Shown: positions 1 to 8,866 of the stretch, one piece after another
How the letters are laid out: every line of letters starts with the position of its first letter
Numbering within the stretch: position 1 is the first letter of the stretch
Assembly: GCA_937995755.1 (NCBI GenBank)
Contig: CALKJD010000137.1
Span: 1 to 64,000, forward strand
Length of the DNA: 64,000 nucleotides
Direction: 5' to 3'
Source of the DNA: an uncultured Saprospiraceae bacterium
GTDB lineage: Bacteria; Bacteroidota; Bacteroidia; Chitinophagales; Saprospiraceae
Notes under the pieces: generated by a model
Databases searched by the model: none
What the model was told of the DNA's origin: nothing
What the model saw: only the letters and a program-made list of their open reading frames with translations
Made by a program: the position numbers and the translations under genes

Positions 1-40
1 AAAAAGCAGTTTCATTTTCTAGGTGAAACTGCTTTTTTGC
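1..40. terminator. Rho-independent terminator, probably bidirectional
   Basis: A 14-bp perfect inverted repeat (arms at 1-14 and 24-37, loop 15-23) is flanked by A's on the left and T's on the right, so it can work in both directions. It lies just past the stop of the minus-strand gene ending at 72 and probably ends that transcript. Confidence 0.85.
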
Positions 41-71
41 GTTAATGTATTAGAATAATGGATGTCATGAG

Positions 72-3000
72 TTACTCAATCTTTATTGGCTCCATCACTT
101 TAAATATTTTCACATTGAGTCCTTTTATCAATTCTTGGAAAACTTTGTAGTCACCTTGAACGAAGTCATTAACGGCAGTGATCGTTTTATTGGCTTCTAC
201 TCTAGCATTATCTGCAGCTCTCATTGCGTTTTGACCTGGCTTTTCCCAAGACGATCCTATATATCTTCTTGCAGTCTGAAGTCTAGCGTTGAGATTGTTT
301 GGATTTCGCTGTATTCCTTTCAAACCTTCTGCATCCATGAATAGATTAGATAAACTATCCAGACTACTCGAGATTTTGCCCATTTCTTTTTTTAGATTTT
401 TCTGTAAAGTATCTTCTTGCATCTCAATGATTTTTTTGCTGAGTTGAAGTGATTTTTTAGCTTCTTTTATTTGATCAAAACTTTCCTTCGCTGCAGTGAT
501 CACTTTGTTGAAAGCTTCAGTTTCTTTATTAATGGCATTACGTGATGCATCGGTGACTTTACTTCTTGGATCAGATTTCACATTAACCATACTGCTATCT
601 GTAGAGTCTCCGTATGCTATTATTATTTTGTAGTTGCCTGGCATCACTTTAGTACCTCTTGGTTTGTCTGCATCTTTTTTACGATCTCTTCGTGAAGGGC
701 CTTGAATACCATCTCTTTCAAAATTCCATGAGATACGATTCATGCCATCTTCTAGCTTACGTGTAAATGTTCTTATAGTATCCATTTTACTATCTAGTAC
801 ATAGAAAGTAGCCTTGTCTTTAGGTTTTTTGTCTTTCCGTTTTTCACCTTTATGTTCTTTGGTAGCAGATTTTTTGTCTTTCTTTTTATCATTAGCTTTT
901 GCAGACTTGATTTGGTCCTCTTTAGACTTTGTAGTTGGCTTTTTCCAGATACTCATTACTGCACCACCGCGCTTATTTTCTCCTACAAATTCCCCTTGAG
1001 CTATAAATCGGATACCATCGTATGAGCGATAGTTGTTTTGATAAGAATCAGCAATAGGGAAGAGTTTCATGTCAGCATTAAGTGTAAGGATTCCATCTGT
1101 GGCCATCACTCTGAATGGACGAATGTCATCTAATATCCAAAACGATCTACCAAAAGTACCTATGACTAGGTCGTGCTCTCTTGGGTGTATTTTAAGATCA
1201 GATACTTGTACTGCAGGAAAGCCTTCCGTCCAATGAGTCCAACTCTGTCCTTTGTTGAATGAGATGTAGAGTCCAGAGTCTGCCCCTAGAAAAAGTAAGT
1301 TGGGTTCGATAGGATCTTGTACGATACATTGCACAAAGCTCTTAATCTGATTGCCATTTGCTATTCGTTTCCATGTTTTGCCGTAATCAGAAGTTTGGTA
1401 GGCGTGAGCCTCATAATCGTTTTGTCTATAGTTGTTCAATGCAACGAATGCTTCCCCAGCATTTTTTTGTGAGACCTCTATTTGATTGATCCAACTATTT
1501 TTCGGAGCGGTTTTAATATTTATTATTGTATTGGTCCATGTTTTTCCACCGTCTCTAGTTACTTGGATATTACCGTCGTCGGTGCCGGCCCAGATCACTT
1601 GGTCGTCCACTGGACTAGGAGCTATAGTAACTATAGTCGTGTAGTTTTCTGCTTGAGTAGCATCTATTGTGAGTCCACCACTTTTATCTTGGTGCTGCTT
1701 AGTAGTATCGTTAGTGGTAAGATCTTCTGAGATCTTGATCCAGCTTACGCCACAGTCGGTAGAGTAGTGTACATATTGACTGCCGAAGTATATACCGCAA
1801 TCATTATATGGATCTTGAGCGATAGCAGCATTCCAATTAAATCTATATGGATCGTCCAATCCTTCTATGGGTTTGGCTGCTCTTACTTCTCCGGTCTCTC
1901 TATCGTAGAATCCTACATTTCCACCTTGCGATTGAGCATACCCAAATCTGCTATCTGCAGGGAATGGTACGACATCAAAACCATCTCCAAAGTACAATTC
2001 CTGAAAATCATTATTGCGAATGCCACCTCGCTTTAGCACCGCGCTAGGTCCAATCCAAGATCCATTATCTTGCATTCCACCATATACATTATAAGGGTAA
2101 TCCATATCTACATTGACATGATAGAATTGGCCGACAGGAATGTTGGCGGCAAACATCCATGACTCTCCTCCATCTCTTGATATATTGAGGCCTCCATCAT
2201 TACCGTTGATTAGGTAATTGCTGTCATCTGGATCGATCCAAAAGGCATGGTGATCAGGATGCACATTATTACCATAGTCCATTATGGTCTTAAATGTCTT
2301 ACCGCCATCTTGCGAGCGAGAGACATAACTCCATAGGTTATAGATTCTGTTTTCATTCAGTGGATCTACCCAAAGATCAGAGTAGTAGAACGGTCTATTG
2401 CCGATATCTTTTTTGCTGACTAGTTTCCATTTGTTACCACCATCAGTAGATTTGTACAGACCATTCTCTTTTGCTTCTATCAGTGCATATACGATATTGG
2501 ATTTACTTGGTGCAAATGCTAAACCGATACGGCCCAACTCACCTTTCGGCATGCCGTCTTCAGTTCCAAGCTTCTTCCAAGTATCACCGCGATCGTATGA
2601 GATGTGCATGCCAGATCCTTCTCCTCCTGAGTAGAAATCATATGGCCTACGTAGGTGTTGCCACATACCAGTGATTATGTGATTAGGATTATTGGGATTG
2701 ACTATCATGTCTCCAGGTCCAGTGGTATCATTGATATAAAGTACTTTTTTCCAAGATTTGCCGCCATCGTCTGTACGATATACCCCTCTGTCTGCACTCT
2801 TACCCCAGGGAGCTCCCATAGCAGCGACATAGACTACATCAGGATTATCTCTATGTACGATTATACGATGAATGACCTTCGTGTTTTCGAGTCCCATGAG
2901 TTTCCACGTCTTCCCACCGTCGATGCTTTTAAATATGCCAGCGCCAGTGTTGAGCGAATTTCGAGGGTTGCCTTCTCCAGTGCCAACCCAGAGCGTGCTA

Positions 3001-3311
3001 GGATTGCTTTGGTCTACAGCTACAGCTCCGATAGATAGTACATCTTGCTCATCGAATATTGGATCCCAATTGATTCCTCCGTTTTCTGATAGCCATACAC
3101 CTCCAGATGCAGATCCAGCGAAGATGCGATCCTTATCACTCAAGTCTACATCTATAGCGGTAATCCTTCCACTCATACCAGCAGGGCCGATATTACGAAA
3201 GTCCATAGCCTTGAAGTCTTTAGTATCTAGGGTATATTGGGCTGTCGTTTCAACATGGACTGATGCACAAATCAAGAGTAAGCAAATGATGGTTTGGAAT
3301 GTTGGTTTCAT
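72..3311 (-). CDS. Secreted Asp-box (BNR/VPS10 sortilin-like) beta-propeller protein
   Basis: A 1079-residue protein with an N-terminal signal peptide (cleavage near residue 25, ending TTAQ). About eleven Asp-box motifs of the form S-x-D-x-G-x-T-W are spread over residues 75-700 (for example SIDGGKTWKL, TRDGGKTWTN), the hallmark of sialidase/sortilin-type propellers. Families of this kind are usually annotated glycosyl hydrolase or VPS10 domain protein; an enzymatic activity cannot be deduced here. After the propeller comes a very lysine-rich stretch (about residues 795-850), then a FlgD-Ig-like beta region and a helical tail rich in K, E and Q. No T9SS sorting domain is evident. It is a single transcription unit ending at the terminator at 1-40. 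Confidence 0.85.
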   Translation of the reverse strand: MKPTFQTIICLLLICASVHVETTAQYTLDTKDFKAMDFRNIGPAGMSGRITAIDVDLSDKDRIFAGSASGGVWLSENGGINWDPIFDEQDVLSIGAVAVDQSNPSTLWVGTGEGNPRNSLNTGAGIFKSIDGGKTWKLMGLENTKVIHRIIVHRDNPDVVYVAAMGAPWGKSADRGVYRTDDGGKSWKKVLYINDTTGPGDMIVNPNNPNHIITGMWQHLRRPYDFYSGGEGSGMHISYDRGDTWKKLGTEDGMPKGELGRIGLAFAPSKSNIVYALIEAKENGLYKSTDGGNKWKLVSKKDIGNRPFYYSDLWVDPLNENRIYNLWSYVSRSQDGGKTFKTIMDYGNNVHPDHHAFWIDPDDSNYLINGNDGGLNISRDGGESWMFAANIPVGQFYHVNVDMDYPYNVYGGMQDNGSWIGPSAVLKRGGIRNNDFQELYFGDGFDVVPFPADSRFGYAQSQGGNVGFYDRETGEVRAAKPIEGLDDPYRFNWNAAIAQDPYNDCGIYFGSQYVHYSTDCGVSWIKISEDLTTNDTTKQHQDKSGGLTIDATQAENYTTIVTIAPSPVDDQVIWAGTDDGNIQVTRDGGKTWTNTIINIKTAPKNSWINQIEVSQKNAGEAFVALNNYRQNDYEAHAYQTSDYGKTWKRIANGNQIKSFVQCIVQDPIEPNLLFLGADSGLYISFNKGQSWTHWTEGFPAVQVSDLKIHPREHDLVIGTFGRSFWILDDIRPFRVMATDGILTLNADMKLFPIADSYQNNYRSYDGIRFIAQGEFVGENKRGGAVMSIWKKPTTKSKEDQIKSAKANDKKKDKKSATKEHKGEKRKDKKPKDKATFYVLDSKMDTIRTFTRKLEDGMNRISWNFERDGIQGPSRRDRKKDADKPRGTKVMPGNYKIIIAYGDSTDSSMVNVKSDPRSKVTDASRNAINKETEAFNKVITAAKESFDQIKEAKKSLQLSKKIIEMQEDTLQKNLKKEMGKISSSLDSLSNLFMDAEGLKGIQRNPNNLNARLQTARRYIGSSWEKPGQNAMRAADNARVEANKTITAVNDFVQGDYKVFQELIKGLNVKIFKVMEPIKIE

Positions 3312-3699
3312 AAGTGTATACGTTTTCGATATAGTCTTTGGCTAATATAGCGAATAGATCATAATGTATTATCCATATATAATCAAGAGTAAGCTTGCTT
3401 GTCGTATGAATATTCAAAAGGAGTAACAATCTTTTGTGCTAATAAAGGGTTGTACTGACTGGGTGTAATAGGCTTAGTATGCTTTACAAAGGAAAGAAGC
3501 TTTTAACTGTAAGGTTTACAGTGATTTACGTGTTTTCTATGCTGTGCGATTCTACTTGTCATCAGATGGGATTATGTTATTATAGAAATTAAAGATTATA
3601 GTCTTCAAAACATCACTTTTTCGATTTACGATCGTTATAAGAAACAATCTCATTGGACACATCATTATATCACCTTACTTCCCTACATTTGTAAGTAAT
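3312..3699. other. Intergenic region between divergent genes
   Basis: This 388-bp stretch separates the starts of two divergent genes, so both promoters should lie here. Apart from the TAnnTTTG-type box at 3684-3691, I see no strong dyad, repeat or RNA gene. Confidence 0.6.
3684..3691 (+). promoter_or_regulatory. Bacteroidota -7 box (TACATTTG)
   Basis: TACATTTG is an exact match to the TAnnTTTG -7 element of the Bacteroidota housekeeping sigma factor. It ends only 8 bases before the ATG at 3700. No TTTG -33 box is found at the usual 19-21 spacing, so this is tentative. If real, the 5' leader would be almost absent. Confidence 0.35.
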
Positions 3700-5727
3700 A
3701 TGGAATTTATATATCCTTCATTTTTATGGGCACTTGGAGCCCTCGCTTTACCGATCATTATCCACCTATTCTACTTTCGTAGATTCAAAAAAGTGGAGTT
3801 TACAAATGTGAGGTTTCTCAAGGAAATCAAAGAAGAGACTGCGTCGCGTAGTAAGCTCAAGAATCTTTTAGTATTGCTTTCTAGGTTGTTAGCAATAGCT
3901 TTTTTGGTGTTTGCCTTTGCTCAGCCATTTTTAAGTGATGGTCAGAAGATCAAAAAAGGAGATAGCGCAATTTCTATTTTTGTAGATAATAGCTTTAGTA
4001 TGAATGCTCTGAGTAGCGATATTCCGTTACTTGATATTGCAAAGGAAAAAGCTAGGCAAGTGGTGAATGCATACTCGGAATCAGATCAATATCAAATTCT
4101 TACCCATGATTTTGAAGGGCGACACCAAAGGCTAGTAAGTAAGGAAGATGCTTTGGGACTGATCGATGAAATCCAGATTACCCCAGAAGTGAAGACGATA
4201 GATAAGGTGATTAATCGTCAATTGCAAGTTATGGATTTAGGAGAGGAGAATAAGGTGTCTTATGTGATTTCAGATTTTCAAACATCAATCAGTGATGTTT
4301 CGATGGCTCAGGATACTTCATATGAACTTAATCTTGTGCCTATACAGTCGGTGCAAGAAGCGAATATATCTATCGATAGCGCTTGGTTTGACTCTCCGAT
4401 TGCCATGCCTAATCAGAATAATAAATTAGTAGTAGAGATTACGAATCATAGTGATGAGGCTTCTGAAGGAGTAAGGTTAAGTATGAATCAAGCTGGCGAA
4501 GAAAAGCCTGTAGGGTCTTTCAATATAGCAGCGCGTAGCACAATAGTAGATACTGTTAATGTAAGCTTTATAAAAACAGGATATCAAGATGCGATTTTGA
4601 AAGTGTCAGATTATCCAGTACAGTTTGATGATGAGTATTACCTCACATTCTACGCAAAGGAGAATATCAAAGTATTGTCCATAAATAATGGAGGCCAGAA
4701 TAGATATCTCACAGCCGTCTTTAATGGACTCAATAACTTCGAACTGACTAATCAATCCGTCAATCAAGTACAATTTGATAGAATACCAGAATACGACTTA
4801 ATAGTGCTTAATGATTTAGCTGCAATCAGCAGTGGATTATCTTCAGAGCTGCAATCATATATAATGAATGGTGGAAATGCACTAGTATTTCCCTCAGCTA
4901 ATGCAGATAAGGAAAGTTATAACAGTTTTCTAGGTGCATTAGCAGTGGACAGATTAGAGGAATGGACGAAAAAGCAGAGCGAAGTGAGTAGAGTGAACAC
5001 GGATGAATTTGTATTCAGTGAAGTCTTTCTTTCCAATAACAAGAACAACTTAAAGTTGCCTATTACTCAAGGTAATTATAGTCTCACCAATTATCAATCT
5101 AGAGGTCAAGAAAAATTGCTTAGTTACAGAGATGGCAATGTATATCTTGCTAAATATGCGAAGGGTAGAGGTAATGTATATCTATCTGCAGCGCCATTAG
5201 CAACAGACTACAATGATATTGCTATCAATGCTGAAGTATTCGTACCGATGCTATATAAGATGGCATTGGCAAGTGGAGTGAGGCAAGAAATTGCCTATAC
5301 AATAGGAAGTGATGAAGTCATAGCGGTAGAATACAGTGGAAGATCCGATGATATCGTCTACAGGATAGATGGCCCTAGTGAATTTATCCCTGCACAGACC
5401 AATACAGGAAATACTACTTACCTCAGTATGAATGATCAGATTAAGCAAGCAGGCTTTTATAGTGTTAAGCTTGCTGATCAGGAGAAAAGTAGATTAGCAT
5501 TTAACTATGATCGCATAGAATCAGATTTGGGATATCTCAATTCGGATCAATTGGAAGCAAAGTATGAAGGATTAAATCTTAATATATTAGACAACCAATT
5601 AGAAGCAGACTTAGGAGCAAGTGTAAGCGAAAAAGACAAAGGTATACCATTATGGAGATGGTGTATAATATTGACTTTGATCTTCTTGGCGATTGAACAA
5701 TTGTTACTAAGGTTTTGGACTAAATAA
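3700..5727 (+). CDS. BatA/VWA domain membrane protein
   Basis: A 675-residue protein opening with the conserved BatA-type double-transmembrane N-terminus (MEFIYPSFLWALGALALPII and a second helix near residues 55-78). A von Willebrand A-like domain follows with a MIDAS-type DxSxS motif (D96, S98, S100). The middle is an extended periplasmic beta-rich part, and a single C-terminal helix near residues 650-670 anchors the end. Bat proteins are linked to aerotolerance and envelope stress in Bacteroidota, but this long form is poorly characterised. It is 20 bp from the dihydroorotase-like gene and likely cotranscribed with it, a pairing I recall from other Bacteroidota genomes. Confidence 0.85.
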   Translation: MEFIYPSFLWALGALALPIIIHLFYFRRFKKVEFTNVRFLKEIKEETASRSKLKNLLVLLSRLLAIAFLVFAFAQPFLSDGQKIKKGDSAISIFVDNSFSMNALSSDIPLLDIAKEKARQVVNAYSESDQYQILTHDFEGRHQRLVSKEDALGLIDEIQITPEVKTIDKVINRQLQVMDLGEENKVSYVISDFQTSISDVSMAQDTSYELNLVPIQSVQEANISIDSAWFDSPIAMPNQNNKLVVEITNHSDEASEGVRLSMNQAGEEKPVGSFNIAARSTIVDTVNVSFIKTGYQDAILKVSDYPVQFDDEYYLTFYAKENIKVLSINNGGQNRYLTAVFNGLNNFELTNQSVNQVQFDRIPEYDLIVLNDLAAISSGLSSELQSYIMNGGNALVFPSANADKESYNSFLGALAVDRLEEWTKKQSEVSRVNTDEFVFSEVFLSNNKNNLKLPITQGNYSLTNYQSRGQEKLLSYRDGNVYLAKYAKGRGNVYLSAAPLATDYNDIAINAEVFVPMLYKMALASGVRQEIAYTIGSDEVIAVEYSGRSDDIVYRIDGPSEFIPAQTNTGNTTYLSMNDQIKQAGFYSVKLADQEKSRLAFNYDRIESDLGYLNSDQLEAKYEGLNLNILDNQLEADLGASVSEKDKGIPLWRWCIILTLIFLAIEQLLLRFWTK

Positions 5728-5747
5728 AATCACTAGCAATTCATCTC

Positions 5748-7010
5748 ATGGACATACTACTAAAGCGAGCAACGATAATAGCACCTGGAGATAAAAATCA
5801 TCTTCAGACTAAAGATATTCTCGTCAGTAAAGGCAGAATAGAAAAGATTGCTAATTCAGTATCCGCACCTAAGGTAAAAGTTATAGAGAGTGAAAACCTT
5901 CATGTATCGATAGGATGGATGGATATAGGGACTCATATCGGAGAACCTGGGCTAGAGCATAGAGAGACTATTAATTCTGCAGCAAATGCTGCCGCTGCTG
6001 GTGGATATACAGATATTGCTGTGATGCCTACAGTAGATCCAGTTACACATTCTAAATCGGAGGTTAGCTATATAGCTAATAATCAACCTAGTAATGGTGT
6101 ACGTATTCATTCGATTGGAGCGGTAAGTAAAAATGCTAAAGGTGAAGATCTTACCGAAATGATTGATATGTCTAAAGCTGGAGCGGTAGCTTTTGGAGAT
6201 GGATTAAGGTCTATTAAAGATAGTGGTATGATGATGCGCGCGCTACAATATGCCAAGGCGGTGAATAAGCCAATAATCAATTATGCTCTAGATAAATCAT
6301 TAGCTCATGATGGTCAAATGCATGAAGGTGATATCAGTGTAAGTCTAGGTATGCAAGGAATTCCAGCCTTAGCAGAACAAGTAGCGATACAAAGAGATAT
6401 TTCTTTGGCAAAGTATACTGAATCAGAGTTGGTATTACATTGTGTGTCTACAGAAGAGGCCTGCAATTTATTGAAAAAAGCCATTAAGGATAAGATTAAT
6501 GTCAGTGCAACAGTATCTTATATGAACCTTATTCATACAGATCAGGATCTTAGATCATTTAACTCTAATCTGAAAGTAAAGCCACCTATACGCGCAAACA
6601 GTGATAGAAAATCGCTTTTGAAATCAGTAAGGAAAGGTATTATACAGACAATCGTGAGTAATCATGTTCCTCTAGAAGAAGAACAAAAGAAACTAGAGTT
6701 TAGTTACGCTGGATTTGGTGCGACTGGACTTGAGACTTGCTTTGCTGTGGTGAATACATATCTTTCTGATACCTTATCGTTGGAGCAAATGATTACTGCA
6801 CTAACTGTTGGGCCGCGAAATCAATTGAAAGCCAATGTGCCATCGATTAAATCTGGAGAAACGGCATGTCTAACGGTATTTGACCCTAGCATCAATTGGA
6901 CATATGAAAGTAAGACTAAAAAATCTATATCCTCCAATAATAATTATCTTTCGACACCGCTAGTCGGTAAGGTATTAGCTACAGTTATTGGTACTAAGGT
7001 GAATATGTAG
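5748..7010 (+). CDS. Dihydroorotase-like amidohydrolase, probably catalytically inactive
   Basis: A 420-residue protein of the cyclic amidohydrolase fold, collinear with type I dihydroorotases: the N-terminal beta sandwich, then D-x-x-x-H-x-G-E-P-G near residues 59-68 and A-A-A-A-G-G-Y-T near 81-88. Key ligands are altered. In the usual DxHxH motif the first His is Gly61. The H-C-E-D motif reads N-Y-A-L-D at 178-182. The H-V-S-T His is Cys232, with a His one position earlier. The catalytic Asp of T-D-H-A-P is Asn305. It therefore resembles non-catalytic PyrX-type subunits more than a working PyrC, though databases would likely label it dihydroorotase. The ATG follows the BatA gene by 20 bp. 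Confidence 0.8.
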   Translation: MDILLKRATIIAPGDKNHLQTKDILVSKGRIEKIANSVSAPKVKVIESENLHVSIGWMDIGTHIGEPGLEHRETINSAANAAAAGGYTDIAVMPTVDPVTHSKSEVSYIANNQPSNGVRIHSIGAVSKNAKGEDLTEMIDMSKAGAVAFGDGLRSIKDSGMMMRALQYAKAVNKPIINYALDKSLAHDGQMHEGDISVSLGMQGIPALAEQVAIQRDISLAKYTESELVLHCVSTEEACNLLKKAIKDKINVSATVSYMNLIHTDQDLRSFNSNLKVKPPIRANSDRKSLLKSVRKGIIQTIVSNHVPLEEEQKKLEFSYAGFGATGLETCFAVVNTYLSDTLSLEQMITALTVGPRNQLKANVPSIKSGETACLTVFDPSINWTYESKTKKSISSNNNYLSTPLVGKVLATVIGTKVNM

Positions 7011-7521
7011 ATTTTAGAAATTGCTTGATTAAAAATAGCAATTCAACGAAATAAAAGGGTAATAGTCTACAGCACTTAGCAGTTAGTCTAAAAATGCCTT
7101 TCAATTAATTGATTTTATATATATTAGTTATCGAAGTGATCTAATATCCTAATGTTAATTTATTTTCTAGTCTTTGATCTTCAATATATCAGTATTTCAT
7201 GACCCATAGTTATGGGGTTGCGATTTTATATCTGCTTTATATTGATTACTCATTTCTGACAAGTCATATTAATATATGCCATTACATCTACTTCAATAAT
7301 ATTTAAGAGCGAGCTTTATTTTAAGTTTGTATTTCATCAATGTCACAAACATTTAGCAATAGAAGCGTTTGTTTATTTATGAAAATAGGAATTTAGATTT
7401 CTGCCATAGCTATTTTTTTTAGGTAGGGAAAGCCTAAAATGCTATACTTCAAGGTGTCAGAATTTTGAATAATACAGGTCGCTAATTAACCACTTTTATT
7501 AATTATCAAAACGAAACAATT
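7011..7521. other. 511-bp AT-rich intergenic region
   Basis: No ORF, RNA gene or strong dyad is seen. A short weak stem (AATTGCT at 7019-7025 with AGCAATT at 7037-7043) lies just after the dihydroorotase-like gene but has no T tract. The 3' part must hold the promoter and leader of the DUF4199 gene at 7522. Confidence 0.5.
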
Positions 7522-8043
7522 ATGACGAATATGATGGACGAACAGCAAGTAAGCCCAATGCAAATTGCATTAAAATGGGGAGGATATGCAGGAATAGCTT
7601 TAATAATATTTGACCTGGTACTTTATGTATTAGGAATGAAATCGGCAAGTGGGGGAAATCCGATTCAGTATTTAGGTTTTGTAATATTTATTGCATTTGT
7701 AGTCATGTCGATAAAGTCATACGCTGAATCAAATGGTTACATGTCTTATGGTCAAGGATTAGGTACAGGAGTACTTACTTCATTAATTGCAGGAGTAATC
7801 GTAGCTATATATTCGTACTTATTTATGACTTTGATTGCACCCGAATTTATGGAAGGAGCATTGGATGCGGTCAAAGACCAGTGGGAAGCTCAAGGAATGA
7901 GTGACGCTGAAATTGAACAAGCTGAAGGTTATGCTGGTATGTTTATGACTCCTGGAGTATTGACTATTTCTGCATTGCTAATGTATACTGTACTGGGATT
8001 AGTGATATCATTAATTGCTTCTGCAGTATTGAAAAGAGATTAA
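7522..8043 (+). CDS. DUF4199-family membrane protein (copy 1)
   Basis: A 173-residue integral membrane protein with four predicted helices (about residues 16-38, 50-65, 78-102 and 146-168) and an acidic loop between the third and fourth helices containing EQAEGYAGMFMTPG. Topology, size and the YGQGLGTGVLTSLIAG motif fit the DUF4199 family, which is confined largely to Bacteroidota and has no assigned function. A related copy follows at 8300, and the family commonly sits beside a BatA protein, a dihydroorotase-like protein and a GT2 glycosyltransferase, as here. A terminator follows at 8108. Confidence 0.8.
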   Translation: MTNMMDEQQVSPMQIALKWGGYAGIALIIFDLVLYVLGMKSASGGNPIQYLGFVIFIAFVVMSIKSYAESNGYMSYGQGLGTGVLTSLIAGVIVAIYSYLFMTLIAPEFMEGALDAVKDQWEAQGMSDAEIEQAEGYAGMFMTPGVLTISALLMYTVLGLVISLIASAVLKRD

Positions 8044-8107
8044 AATTACATTCACGATCAAAGTAGAATAGTATTATGCCTGGGTGCTAATTATAATATA
8101 AATGAGT

Positions 8108-8142
8108 AGCCTGCATCCTTCTTAAGGTGCAGGCTTTTCTTT
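8108..8142 (+). terminator. Rho-independent terminator after DUF4199 copy 1
   Basis: AGCCTGCATC (from 8108) pairs with GGTGCAGGCT (8126-8135) with one G-U pair, followed by TTTCTTT. It ends the first DUF4199 transcript, so the second copy at 8300 probably has its own promoter in 8143-8299. Confidence 0.8.
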
Positions 8143-8299
8143 AGGTATAAAATCATATGTAATGCACCTAAAATTAGACAGTAGATGATTCCAGGCTTGC
8201 TATTAAAAGTATGATTAATTGCATAGTCGGAGTTTAAGATTTTTAGAATGGTATCAAAATAGTAAATAAGGAAATTAAGGACAATAGGTAAAATAGAAT

Positions 8300-8815
8300 A
8301 TGGAAAACATACACTTAAAAAACGGATTGATATTAGGAGCTGTACTCGTTGTTGTCGGCACGATTCTTCATGCCATAGATCCAAGAGTATTTCTTAATTG
8401 GTCGTCATGGGTAGGATATGTATTGATGATCTATTTTATGTATAAGACGGCGGTAGAAGTACGTAATCGAGAAGGTGGTGTTTTGCCATTTGGAGATGCA
8501 TTCATTGCGGCGCTTATTCCGATGGTGATTGGAGCATTTTTTATATCCGCTTATACCTATGCATTGCATAATTGGATCAATCCAGAATTGACTGAGGTAG
8601 TCAAAGAAATAGCGATGGAATCAACAGCAATGGTAATGGAAAAAATGTCAGAGATGTTTGATATGGATATGGATGAGGTTGATATACAAAAGGAGTTAGA
8701 GAAAGTGGATTATGGATTTGGTTTCGGAAAGATGATTTTATCTTGGGTGCTCACATCGTTAATGGGGTGTGTACCTGCTCTAATTGTTGCTGCCATTACC
8801 AAGAGAGGAGAGTAG
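8300..8815 (+). CDS. DUF4199-family membrane protein (copy 2)
   Basis: A 171-residue protein with the same four-helix plan as the gene at 7522 (helices near residues 8-26, 32-48, 67-90 and 144-165). It has the family-type P-F-G-D-A-F motif where the first copy has Y-G-Q-G-L, and a Met/Asp/Glu-rich acidic loop (MEKMSEMFDMDMDEVD) before the last helix. It is a diverged paralogue of copy 1 in tandem. Function unknown; membrane location is clear. It converges with the lipoprotein gene ending at 8867. Confidence 0.75.
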   Translation: MENIHLKNGLILGAVLVVVGTILHAIDPRVFLNWSSWVGYVLMIYFMYKTAVEVRNREGGVLPFGDAFIAALIPMVIGAFFISAYTYALHNWINPELTEVVKEIAMESTAMVMEKMSEMFDMDMDEVDIQKELEKVDYGFGFGKMILSWVLTSLMGCVPALIVAAITKRGE

Positions 8816-8866
8816 GTAATTAGTTTTAGTAGAATTTGTTGAGCGATATAATAATTTGATATTTAT

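Noticed and set aside
3274-3396. Direct repeat AATCAAGAGTAAGC (near 3275 and 3383)
   Set aside because: Only two copies, one inside the signal-peptide region of a gene; likely chance in AT-rich DNA.
7421-7440. TTTTAGG...CCTAAAA stem upstream of DUF4199 copy 1
   Set aside because: Seven AT-rich base pairs with no T tract in the coding direction; not convincing as terminator or riboswitch.
8091-8384. 97-codon minus-strand ORF between the DUF4199 genes
   Set aside because: It runs through the terminator at 8108 and the start of the second DUF4199 gene; a shadow frame.
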